Shown here: piece after piece, positions 1-6,278 of the stretch | Position numbering within the stretch: the stretch's first letter is position 1 | Layout of the letters: each line of letters starts with the position of its first letter | Origin: Thermoplasmata archaeon | Lineage (GTDB): Archaea > Thermoplasmatota > Thermoplasmata > Lutacidiplasmatales > UBA184 | DNA length: 9,989 bases | Direction: 5' to 3' | Assembly (NCBI GenBank): GCA_021798415.1 | Contig: JAJZGO010000051.1 | Location: 1 to 9,989, forward strand | Notes under the pieces: generated by a model | Database searches by the model: none | What the model was told of the DNA's origin: nothing | What the model saw: the letters and a program-made list of their open reading frames with translations, nothing else | Translations under genes and position numbers: made by a program

Positions 1-129
1 GGCCCGGAGCTCGGGGATCGCGCGGAAGAGGGCGGCGCCGGCCTCCTGCGCCATCTCGGCCCACGTCGTGGGCCGCACGCCGAAGCGGGTCGTGGCCCCG
101 CCGACCAGGGCCACCGCGCGGCCGGTCAC
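1..129 (-). CDS. Thiolase-like protein, N-terminal fragment (runs off left edge)
   Basis: Reading the minus strand from a GTG at 129-127 gives 43 in-frame codons to the window edge. The product begins VTGRAVALVGGATTRFGVRP and continues with a segment rich in Ala and Glu. This matches the start of archaeal thiolase/acetyl-CoA acetyltransferase proteins: a beta strand, a Gly-rich turn, a T-x-F-G motif, then a helix of the W-x-E-x-x-x-E-A type. Such thiolases condense or cleave acyl-CoA and in archaea commonly act with HMG-CoA synthase and a DUF35 protein to start the mevalonate route. The catalytic Cys and His lie outside the window, so activity cannot be judged. The GTG overlaps the stop of the upstream dehydrogenase (GTGA, 129-126), so it is very likely the fifth gene of the same operon and translationally coupled. 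The family call rests on the N-terminus alone; a related condensing enzyme such as a ketoacyl synthase is possible. Confidence 0.72.
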   Translation of the reverse strand, partial: MTGRAVALVGGATTRFGVRPTTWAEMAQEAGAALFRAIPELRA

Positions 130-1259
130 GTTGGCACCGCCCGGACCGCGTCGGCGACGCGGTCGCCCGCCGCGCTGGTCGTGACGGACCCGCCCTGGTC
201 GTACGTGCGGGCCGTCCCGTTCGCGAGCACCGAAGCGAGGGCCGACTCGAGGCGGTCCGCCTGCCGCGCGAGCCGGGGGTCCGCGTGCCGTTCCGCCAGC
301 CAGCGAAGCATCTGCACGATCGCGAAGAACGTGGCGAACGGATTCGCCCGGTTGTGCCCCGCGTGCTTGGGGGCGCTCCCGTGGACGGGCTCGAACAGGC
401 CATGGTCGTAGCCGAGGTTCGCTCCCGAGGCGAATCCCATTCCGCCCTGGAGGACCGCCGCGAGGTCGGTGATGATGTCGCCCATCATGTTGGTCGCCAC
501 CACCACATCGAAGCGCTCGGGGTCGCGCACGAGCCATTGGGTGAACGCGTCCACGTACGCGTAGTCCCGCTCGACGTCCGGGTACTCTGCGCCCACCCGG
601 TCGAACGTCTCGCGGAAGAACCGGCACCCCTCGAGGACGTTTGACTTGTCGACGCACGTGAGCCGCTTGCGGCCGTCCTGGGGCGCCCCGTGCGGGCGGG
701 CGCGCGCGAGTTCGAACGCGGCGCGGACGATCCGCTCGGACCCCTTGCGCGTGACGACACGCGTGTCGATCGCCACCTCCGTCTCGCCGCCCCGGGAGAG
801 ACGTCCCCGCGCCGGCGTGTAGAGGTCCTCCGTGTTCTCCCGGACGATCACGAGGTCGACGTTCCGGGGCGTCCAGACCTCCCGGAACGTGCCGCTGATC
901 CGGTGGCGCACGCCGGGGTAGAGCTTGCACGGCCGAACGTTCGCGAAGAGGTCGAGCTGCTCGCGCAGCCCGAGGACCAGCGCCCGGCCGGCGAGGTCCC
1001 CGTTCGGCAGCGTGGCGCCCGGCCATCCGACCGCCCCGAGGAGGATCGCGTCCGCCGCCTCCGCGGCGGCCTTCGCGTCGGGTTCCCACTCCCGGCCGGT
1101 CGCGAGGTAGTACTGGCCTCCGCCCGGGTACTCGGTAAGGTGCCAGGGCGCCGAACCGCCTTCCGCGAGCGCGGCGAGCACCTTGGTCCCCTCACGAACG
1201 ACCTCGGGCCCGGTGCCGTCGCCGGCGAAGACGGCGATAGAGTAGCCGGAGTCCTTCAT
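126..1259 (-). CDS. leuB: Isopropylmalate/isocitrate-family NAD(P) dehydrogenase (beta-decarboxylating)
   Basis: This 377-residue protein belongs to the isocitrate/isopropylmalate dehydrogenase family, which oxidises and decarboxylates a 2-hydroxy-3-carboxy acid to a 2-oxoacid using Mg2+ and NAD(P)+. Visible landmarks are the N-terminal GDGTGPE (13-19), substrate arginines near 99 (LGLREQLDLF), 109 (NVRP) and 140 (VRENTEDLY, 139-147), the catalytic Lys in VDKSNVL (about 204), metal-binding Asp residues in NMMGDIITD (257-265), and the cofactor loop HGSAPKHAG (293-301). The ATG at 1259-1257 overlaps the stop of the small hydro-lyase subunit (ATGA), and GDGTGPE falls where expected, so longer versions of the frame are discounted. 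Context makes it the third enzymatic step of the elongation cycle, hence leuB. Substrate is uncertain: the RENTEDLY loop also occurs in isocitrate and homoisocitrate dehydrogenases, and the GQYYLATG and GAVGWP segments recall tartrate dehydrogenase-like branches. Lys298-His299 in the cofactor loop resembles NADP-dependent enzymes. Confidence 0.88.
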   Translation of the reverse strand: MKDSGYSIAVFAGDGTGPEVVREGTKVLAALAEGGSAPWHLTEYPGGGQYYLATGREWEPDAKAAAEAADAILLGAVGWPGATLPNGDLAGRALVLGLREQLDLFANVRPCKLYPGVRHRISGTFREVWTPRNVDLVIVRENTEDLYTPARGRLSRGGETEVAIDTRVVTRKGSERIVRAAFELARARPHGAPQDGRKRLTCVDKSNVLEGCRFFRETFDRVGAEYPDVERDYAYVDAFTQWLVRDPERFDVVVATNMMGDIITDLAAVLQGGMGFASGANLGYDHGLFEPVHGSAPKHAGHNRANPFATFFAIVQMLRWLAERHADPRLARQADRLESALASVLANGTARTYDQGGSVTTSAAGDRVADAVRAVPT

Positions 1260-1780
1260 GGGGGCCCGCGCGAACCGGCGCGGGCGGCGAGCTCCCGCCG
1301 GACCTTCTCTACGAGCCCCCCGGCCTCGAGGAGCTCGAGGAGGTGGTGGGGGAGCGGCGGGAACGGAACGGAGGCGCCCGTCCGGGCGTTCGCGATCCGT
1401 CCCGAGCGCATCTCGATCCGAGCGACGTCGCCCGTCTCGAAGATCGCCCGGACGCCCCGGGCCTCGATCGTCGGGATCCCGAGATTGATCGCGTTGCGGT
1501 AGAAGATCCGGGCGAACGAGTCGGCCACGACCGCGCCGACGCCGATCGCCCGCATCGCCTGGGGAGCGTGTTCCCGGCTCGACCCCGAACCGAAGTTCTC
1601 GCCGGCGACCAGGATGTCGCCGGGCCGAGCCCGGGTCGCGAACTCGGGGAGCGCGATCTCGAGGACGTGCTTCTTGAGCTCGTTGGGGTCGATGATCGTG
1701 AGGTACTTGCCCGAGATGATCTGGTCGGTGTCGACGTCGCGGCCGAGGGTCCAGACCCGCCCTTCGATGAGGTCCTGCAT
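1256..1780 (-). CDS. leuD: 3-isopropylmalate dehydratase (or homoaconitase) small subunit
   Basis: This 174-residue protein is the swivel-domain subunit of a two-subunit aconitase-family hydro-lyase, the usual length for archaeal LeuD. It pairs with the large subunit encoded just upstream to move the hydroxyl group of the condensation product through a dehydrated intermediate. Conserved elements are GRDVDTDQIISGKYL (13-27), GENFGSGSSREHAP (60-73), which contacts substrate, and FYRNAINLGIP (93-103). The specificity loop reads YLTI (26-29). As I recall from work on methanogen enzymes, homoaconitase carries an Arg in this loop (YLRT) while isopropylmalate isomerase has hydrophobic or small residues; Thr28 here therefore leans towards isopropylmalate or citramalate. 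The ATG at 1780-1778 lies 14 bases after the large-subunit stop, behind a purine-rich GGGGGCGGGA stretch. Its TGA overlaps the next gene's ATG. The subunit identity is secure; the substrate is inferred. Confidence 0.93.
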   Translation of the reverse strand: MQDLIEGRVWTLGRDVDTDQIISGKYLTIIDPNELKKHVLEIALPEFATRARPGDILVAGENFGSGSSREHAPQAMRAIGVGAVVADSFARIFYRNAINLGIPTIEARGVRAIFETGDVARIEMRSGRIANARTGASVPFPPLPHHLLELLEAGGLVEKVRRELAARAGSRGPP

Positions 1781-1794
1781 CGTGCTCCCGCCCC

Positions 1795-3081
1795 CTAGAG
1801 GTAGTCCCGAGGGTCCGCGATCTCGCCCTTGATCGCGGTCGCGACGACGGCGGCGGGGGACATGAGGTAGATCCGGGCCTCCTTCGCGCCCATGCGGCCG
1901 GGGAAGTTGCGGTTGGACGACGACGCACAGACCTCGTCCGGCGCGAGGATGCCCATGTTCCCCCCGAAGCAGGCGGAGCAGCTCGAGCTGGTGAAGACCG
2001 CTCCGGCCTCGGTGAACGTCTCGATGATCCCCTCGCGCAGGCACTGCTCGTAGATCCGCGTCGACGCCGGAGAGACGATGAATCGTACCCCCTTCGCGAC
2101 CTTCTGACCTTTCATGAGGACCGCGCCTTCTCTCAGGTCCTCGATCCGGGCGTTCGTGCACGACCCGAGGAACACCTGGTCGACCTTCACGTGCTCCCGG
2201 ACGACGTCGGGCAGCGGGCGCACATTGTCGGGCGAAAAGGGGCAGGCGACCATCGGCGGCATGTCGTCGACGCGGATGTCGATCGACCGCTCGTACCGGG
2301 CGTCCGCGTCCGGGGTCATCGGATGCATGGCGTGCTTCGCGATCGGGGCAAGGTAGTCGAACGTCGTCTGGTCGGGGGCGACGACCCCCGTCTTCGCCCC
2401 CATCTCGGTCGTCATGTTGCAGATCGTGAACCGCTCGGGCATCGAGAGGCGTTCGATCGTCGCTCCCGAGTACTCGACGGCCCGGTACGCGGCCCCCGTC
2501 GTGCGGACCTCCCCGAGGATTCGGAGGACGAGGTCCTTCGCGGTGACACCGGGACCGAGGCGGCCGTCGACCCGGATATGGACGGTCTCGGGGACCTTGA
2601 GCCAGAGACGGCCGAGGGCGAGGACCGCGGCCATCTCGGTCGGACCGATGCCCGTCGCGAGGGCACCCATCGCGCCGAGCATGTTCGTGTGGGAGTCCGT
2701 CCCGACCGCGAGGTCCCCGGGAACGACCCAGCCGTTCTCCGCGAGGATCTGGTGGCAGATCCCGTGCTGCCCCACGTCGTAGAAGTGCGGCAGTCCGGTC
2801 TCCGCGGCGAACTTCCGCAGGATGCGGTGGAGGACCGCCGCGCCTTCCGTGGACGCCGGCACCCAGTGGTCGATCGCGATCACGACGCGTTCGGGATCCC
2901 AGACCGAGGTCGCGCCCATCTCGTGGAACGGACCGACCGTCTGGGCGCCCTGCTCGTGCATCATCGCGAGGTCGACGGACCCTTCGACGATCTCTCCCGG
3001 CGTCACCGTCTCCTGTCCGGAGGCCCGGGCGAGGACCTTCTCGACCAGGGTCGCCCCGTGGCCCCGCGTGCTCGGCGTCAT
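1795..3081 (-). CDS. leuC: 3-isopropylmalate dehydratase (or homoaconitase) large subunit
   Basis: This 428-residue protein is the [4Fe-4S] catalytic subunit of a LeuC/homoaconitase-type hydro-lyase, about the normal length for archaeal forms. The cluster ligands are visible: Cys308 in FLGSCTN, and Cys368 and Cys371 in SSSCSACFGG. Other signatures are GTDSHTNMLGAMGALATGIG (127-146), IDHWVP (70-75) and CASSSNRNFPGRMG (385-398). An oddity is the early motif MMHEQGAQT (40-48): family members usually have Thr two residues after the conserved acidic residue (H-D-x-T or H-E-V-T), whereas this one has Gly45. The ATG at 3081-3079 overlaps the TGA of the synthase gene upstream (ATGA), which fixes the start and implies coupled translation. 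The enzyme requires the small subunit encoded 14 bases downstream. Leucine synthesis is the default role; homoaconitate or citramalate hydration is the alternative. Confidence 0.94.
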   Translation of the reverse strand: MTPSTRGHGATLVEKVLARASGQETVTPGEIVEGSVDLAMMHEQGAQTVGPFHEMGATSVWDPERVVIAIDHWVPASTEGAAVLHRILRKFAAETGLPHFYDVGQHGICHQILAENGWVVPGDLAVGTDSHTNMLGAMGALATGIGPTEMAAVLALGRLWLKVPETVHIRVDGRLGPGVTAKDLVLRILGEVRTTGAAYRAVEYSGATIERLSMPERFTICNMTTEMGAKTGVVAPDQTTFDYLAPIAKHAMHPMTPDADARYERSIDIRVDDMPPMVACPFSPDNVRPLPDVVREHVKVDQVFLGSCTNARIEDLREGAVLMKGQKVAKGVRFIVSPASTRIYEQCLREGIIETFTEAGAVFTSSSCSACFGGNMGILAPDEVCASSSNRNFPGRMGAKEARIYLMSPAAVVATAIKGEIADPRDYL

Positions 3082-4325
3082 GAGCGGACCGTCCGTATCC
3101 CCACCGCCGCGACCATCGCCCAGAACTCGTCGTCGGAGATGCCGGGGCGCTCGAAAAGCGCGCGGTAGTCACGGATGAACCGACCGAGGTCGGACTTGGA
3201 GCGGGATTCGGTCTCGGTCTTGACGCGTCGGAGGAGCTCGAGGAGGAGGGGGTCGGCGGCCGTGATCCCGTGCTCCTTGAGCTTCTCGACGAGCGCGGCC
3301 TTGCCGGTGTGCTTGCCGAGGATCATCTGGCGGCGGCGGCCCACCGTCTCGGGCTGCATCGGCTCGTACGTCAGCGTGTGGGCGAGGATGCCGTGGGTGT
3401 GTATGCCGGCTTCGTGGGAGAAGGCGTTGTACCCGACCAGCGCCTTGTTCGCCGCCACGGGGATGCCCGAAAGCTCCTCGACGAGCCGGGAGAGCTCGTG
3501 CAGCTTCTCCGTCCGTATCCCCGTCGAGACGCCGTACAGCGCTTCGAGGTCGAGCACGACCTCCTCGAGCGAGGCGTTGCCCGCCCGCTCCCCGATCCCG
3601 TTGACGCAGACCTGCGGCGCTCGCGCCCCGCACTCGACGGCCGTGAGCGTGTTGGCGGTCGCGAGGCCGAAGTCGTTGTGGCAGTGGACCGAGAGGTCCT
3701 TCGGCCGGACCCGTCGGACGAACTCCGTCAGGTACCAGCGGAACGTGAGCGGCGTCATGATCCCGACGGTGTCGGCGACGACGAGTCGGTCCGCCCCCGC
3801 GTCCTGGACGTCCCGGTAGAGCCCTTCCACGAAGTCGAACGGCGCTCGGACCGTGTCCTCGGTGACGAACGCGACGTGCAGGCCGGCCTCCTTCGCGCGC
3901 TTCACCGACTCCAGGGACGCCGCGCGGACCTGGGACTGGGACATCTTGAGCTTGTACTTGAGGTGGACATGGCTCGCCGCCACGAAGATCGCGATGTGGG
4001 TGGCGCCGCTGTCGATGACGGCGTCCACGTCCGCGAGGACCGTTCGGGCCGCGGCGAGGACCTTCGCCTTGAGTCCGGCGTGGGCGACGAGGCGCACCGC
4101 GCGCGCCTCCTCCTCCGAGACGACCGGGATTCCCGCGTTGACCACCCCGACCCCCACATCGGAGAGGAGCCGGGCGATCTCGAGCTTCTCCTCTGGGGTG
4201 AAGTGGACGCCCGGCATTTGCTCGCCGTCGCGCAGCGTCTCGTCCCAGACCTCGATCGACGACGGGATGTGACGGGCGTCGGCGGTCTCGGAGTGGTAGT
4301 TCTCGACCAGCCGGGGCTCCGGCAT
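3078..4325 (-). CDS. 2-isopropylmalate/homocitrate synthase family protein (DRE-TIM, short form)
   Basis: This 415-residue DRE-TIM metallolyase condenses acetyl-CoA with a 2-oxoacid. The N-terminal DETLRDGEQMPGV (28-40) supplies the catalytic Asp-Arg-Glu residues, HCHNDFGLATANT (214-226) provides metal-binding His214 and His216, and NGIGERAGNASLEEV (242-256) and SHEAGIH (303-309) complete the active-site signature, followed by ILGKHTGKAAL (335-345). After about residue 340 there is only a short helical tail, without the roughly 120-residue LeuA regulatory domain of feedback-inhibited isopropylmalate synthases. Overall it resembles LeuA, AksA and NifV more than LysS-type lysine homocitrate synthases, which carry LREGEQ and a C-terminal RAM domain. 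I cannot separate isopropylmalate, homocitrate and citramalate synthase from sequence alone, so no symbol is given. The ATG at 4325-4323 is preceded by about 25 residues' worth of extension before the first barrel strand and sits one promoter length downstream of a TATA-like box, so the mRNA may be leaderless. It is the first gene of the operon. Confidence 0.9.
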   Translation of the reverse strand: MPEPRLVENYHSETADARHIPSSIEVWDETLRDGEQMPGVHFTPEEKLEIARLLSDVGVGVVNAGIPVVSEEEARAVRLVAHAGLKAKVLAAARTVLADVDAVIDSGATHIAIFVAASHVHLKYKLKMSQSQVRAASLESVKRAKEAGLHVAFVTEDTVRAPFDFVEGLYRDVQDAGADRLVVADTVGIMTPLTFRWYLTEFVRRVRPKDLSVHCHNDFGLATANTLTAVECGARAPQVCVNGIGERAGNASLEEVVLDLEALYGVSTGIRTEKLHELSRLVEELSGIPVAANKALVGYNAFSHEAGIHTHGILAHTLTYEPMQPETVGRRRQMILGKHTGKAALVEKLKEHGITAADPLLLELLRRVKTETESRSKSDLGRFIRDYRALFERPGISDDEFWAMVAAVGIRTVRS

Positions 4326-4345
4326 CGGAGTTCCAATCCTCGAAC

Positions 4346-4361
4346 GGGATTAACCTTTGTT
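4346..4361 (-). promoter_or_regulatory. Candidate BRE/TATA promoter of the leucine-type operon
   Basis: On the minus strand the sequence reads AACAAAGGTTAATCCC. The ACAAAG part resembles an archaeal B-recognition element and GTTAAT a weak TATA box. The AT-rich centre, near 4352, stands out in very GC-rich surroundings and lies about 27 bases before the A of the ATG at 4325. That spacing would place transcription start at or next to the start codon, so the transcript may be leaderless. This is pattern reading only; no transcript data are available. Confidence 0.5.
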
Positions 4362-4363
4362 GC

Positions 4364-4380
4364 GAGGCGCCCGGCGCTTC
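4364..4380. promoter_or_regulatory. Imperfect dyad, possible operator
   Basis: The sequence GAGGCGCCCGGCGCTTC is an inverted repeat centred on 4372: a perfect GCGCC-C-GGCGC core with two further matching outer pairs after one mismatch. It lies immediately upstream of the promoter candidate for the minus-strand operon, where archaeal regulators often bind. Such dyads arise by chance fairly easily in GC-rich DNA, so the call is weak. Confidence 0.2.
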
Positions 4381-4420
4381 CCCCCGAGTCCCACGACAGC
4401 ACGGCGGCCCTCCCGGTCAC

Positions 4421-4430
4421 TTGTTAAATA
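4421..4430 (+). promoter_or_regulatory. Candidate TATA box of the korAB promoter
   Basis: The stretch TTGTTAAATA is the most AT-rich segment of the intergenic region and resembles an archaeal TATA box (TTAAATA at 4424-4430). No clear purine-rich BRE precedes it. Normal spacing would put transcription start near 4453, giving a leader of about 30 bases that contains a strong Shine-Dalgarno sequence before the korA start. The leadered layout here contrasts with the probably leaderless divergent operon. Confidence 0.55.
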
Positions 4431-4435
4431 GAGCC

Positions 4436-4453
4436 CGGACCTCAAACTGTCCG
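4436..4453. promoter_or_regulatory. Inverted repeat CGGAC-N8-GTCCG at predicted korA transcription start
   Basis: Two perfect 5-base arms, CGGAC at 4436-4440 and GTCCG at 4449-4453, flank an 8-base AT-richer spacer. The element lies between the TATA candidate and the predicted transcription start of korA, a position where a bound repressor would block initiation. It could instead be chance. No known regulator motif is recognised. Confidence 0.22.
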
Positions 4454-4473
4454 TAGGTCGATGTCGGCTCGTC

Positions 4474-4480
4474 GAGGTGA
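4474..4480 (+). promoter_or_regulatory. Shine-Dalgarno sequence of korA
   Basis: GAGGTGA is a seven-base match to the anti-Shine-Dalgarno end of archaeal 16S rRNA (UCACCUC). It ends three bases before GTG at 4484, and its GAGG core is a normal distance from that codon. This decides the GTG start: the ATG at 4461 is in a different frame and meets a stop after nine codons. Confidence 0.75.
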
Positions 4481-4483
4481 CTC

Positions 4484-6277
4484 GTGGTAACGGCGGAAGC
4501 TCAGGCTCGGCCCATCCCGTCCGAAGCCGGACCGGGCGAAGCGCGCCCTCCCCTCGAGCTCGCGGACCTCAGCGTGATGATCGGGGGCCAGGGCGGGGAC
4601 GGTACGCTCACCGTCTCGGACCTTCTCGGGCGGTACTTCCGCAAGCGGGGCCTCTACGTCTACACTTCCCGCAACGTCCTCTCCCGGATCCGGGGCGGCC
4701 ACGCCGACGCCTCGGTCCGTTCGAGCCGCGACCCGATCGCCGCAGTGAAAGCTCAGGTCGATGTCCTGGTCGCCTTCGACAACGAAGCGATCGAGATGGG
4801 GAAGGCGGAGCTGGCTCCGCACGGGTTCGTCCTCTACGACTCGACGACCTTCCACGTCGACCTTTCGAACTCGGTCGGGTTCCCGTTCGCCACGCTGGTC
4901 GGGGGCCCCCTCGGTCAGCCGATCTTCAAGAACACCGCCGCCTACGGAGCGCTCTCGGTCCTCCTCGGGTTCGACCCGACGATGACGCGGGCGGTCATCG
5001 AGGAACGATTCCGACGGCGCGGCGGCGAGGCTCTCGAGAAGAACCTGAAGGCGCTCGAGATCGGTCGCAAGGCCGCGCTCGATGCCCCCGGCGTCGCGAA
5101 CCGGTACTCGGTCGCGGACGGGGACGCCCACGACCTCATCCTCACGACCGGCAACCAGGCCGTCGCTCTCGGCTTCGTCGTGGGCGGCGGTCGGTTCTTC
5201 GCGGGCTACCCGATCACTCCGGCGACCGAGATCATGGAGTACCTCCAGCGATACCTCCCCGCGTTCGACGGCGTCGTCCGCCAGGCGGAGGACGAACTGG
5301 CCGCGATCAACATGGTGATCGGCGCGTCGTACGCCGGCGCCCGCGTGATGACGTCCACGAGCGGACCCGGACTCTCCCTCATGACCGAAGGGATCGGCCA
5401 CGCCGGCGCCGCCGAGGTGCCGGTCGTCGTCGCCGACTGCCAGAGGGTCGGTCCTTCTACGGGCCAGCCGACGCGGCACGAGCAGTCGGATCTCTCGCAT
5501 CTCGCGAACCTCGGCCACGGCGAGTTCCCGCGATTCATCCTCGCTCCCGCGACCCCCGAGGACGCCTTCTCGCTCACCGTGGACGCGTTGAACCTCGCCG
5601 AAAAGTGGCGCGTCCCGGTCATCCTGCTCCTCGACCAGGCCCTTTGCCAGAACACGACCACGAGCCATCGGTTCGACCTCGCAAGCGTCCGCGTCGACCG
5701 GGGGAAGCGCCTCTCCCCCGAAGCGACCGCCCGGCTGCAGCAGTACAAGGTCTACGAATTCAGCGAGGACGGCGTCAGCGCGGTCGCGCCGCCCGGTACC
5801 CCCGGCGTCTGGTCGGAGGTCACCGGCAACGAGCACGACGAGTGGGGGCACGTCTCCGTCAACCCCTCCAACCGCGTCCGCCAGATGAAGAAACGAATGG
5901 AGAAGATGGTCAAGGCCCGGGACGAGCTCCCGCCGGCCCGCTTCTACGGTCCGCCCCAAGCGAAGATCGGGTTCATCGGGTTCGGCAACACCGCCGGACC
6001 GATCCTCGAGTCGATGCGGGCTCTCGAGATGAAGGGGGTCGCGACCCGGTTCTTGGAGGCCCGAACGCTCTATCCGGTGCCGGTCCACGAGATCGACCCG
6101 TTCCTGAAGGACGTCGACGTCGCCTACGTCGTCGAGCACAACTACACCGGCCAGTTCGCGCGCCTCCTGCGGGAGACGATGCCCTGGCACCACGCGAAGC
6201 TCCGATCGATCCTCAAGTACGACGGCTACACGTTCCGCGCCCCCCAGATCCTCGCCGAAGTGAAGGAGGCCGCGTAA
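4484..6277 (+). CDS. korA: 2-oxoacid:ferredoxin oxidoreductase, fused gamma-alpha subunit
   Basis: This 597-residue protein is the large subunit of a two-subunit 2-oxoacid:ferredoxin oxidoreductase, which converts a 2-oxoacid plus CoA to acyl-CoA and CO2 while reducing ferredoxin in the cytoplasm. Residues about 29-200 form the gamma domain, with GGQGGDGTLT (34-43) and SRIRGGHA (67-74). The alpha domain follows from about 215, with the YPITP motif (242-246) typical of Sulfolobus-type broad-specificity enzymes, TSTSGPGLSLM (290-300), and GPSTGQPTRHEQSDL (323-337) for substrate and CoA interaction. A C-terminal domain begins near 493 (KIGFIGFGNT). The start is GTG at 4484 behind a strong Shine-Dalgarno; the first 25 or so residues are a Pro/Ala/Glu-rich extension. 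The korB ATG follows the stop after one base, so the two are co-translated. 2-oxoglutarate is the usual assignment, but branched-chain oxoacids or pyruvate are possible. Confidence 0.95.
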   Translation: MVTAEAQARPIPSEAGPGEARPPLELADLSVMIGGQGGDGTLTVSDLLGRYFRKRGLYVYTSRNVLSRIRGGHADASVRSSRDPIAAVKAQVDVLVAFDNEAIEMGKAELAPHGFVLYDSTTFHVDLSNSVGFPFATLVGGPLGQPIFKNTAAYGALSVLLGFDPTMTRAVIEERFRRRGGEALEKNLKALEIGRKAALDAPGVANRYSVADGDAHDLILTTGNQAVALGFVVGGGRFFAGYPITPATEIMEYLQRYLPAFDGVVRQAEDELAAINMVIGASYAGARVMTSTSGPGLSLMTEGIGHAGAAEVPVVVADCQRVGPSTGQPTRHEQSDLSHLANLGHGEFPRFILAPATPEDAFSLTVDALNLAEKWRVPVILLLDQALCQNTTTSHRFDLASVRVDRGKRLSPEATARLQQYKVYEFSEDGVSAVAPPGTPGVWSEVTGNEHDEWGHVSVNPSNRVRQMKKRMEKMVKARDELPPARFYGPPQAKIGFIGFGNTAGPILESMRALEMKGVATRFLEARTLYPVPVHEIDPFLKDVDVAYVVEHNYTGQFARLLRETMPWHHAKLRSILKYDGYTFRAPQILAEVKEAA

Positions 6278-6278
6278 G

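Noticed and set aside
1256..3172. Extended 638-codon version of the LeuD frame, and the similar 600-codon version of the LeuB frame (126-1928)
   Set aside because: The upstream parts are out-of-frame shadows of leuC and leuD; homology begins at the ATGs at 1780 and 1259, which also fit the junction layout.
3078..4325. LysS-type lysine homocitrate synthase as the first gene
   Set aside because: Lysine-type enzymes carry LREGEQ, HAHND and a C-terminal RAM-like domain. This protein has LRDGEQ, HCHND and only a short helical tail, and no LysW or lysine genes are adjacent.
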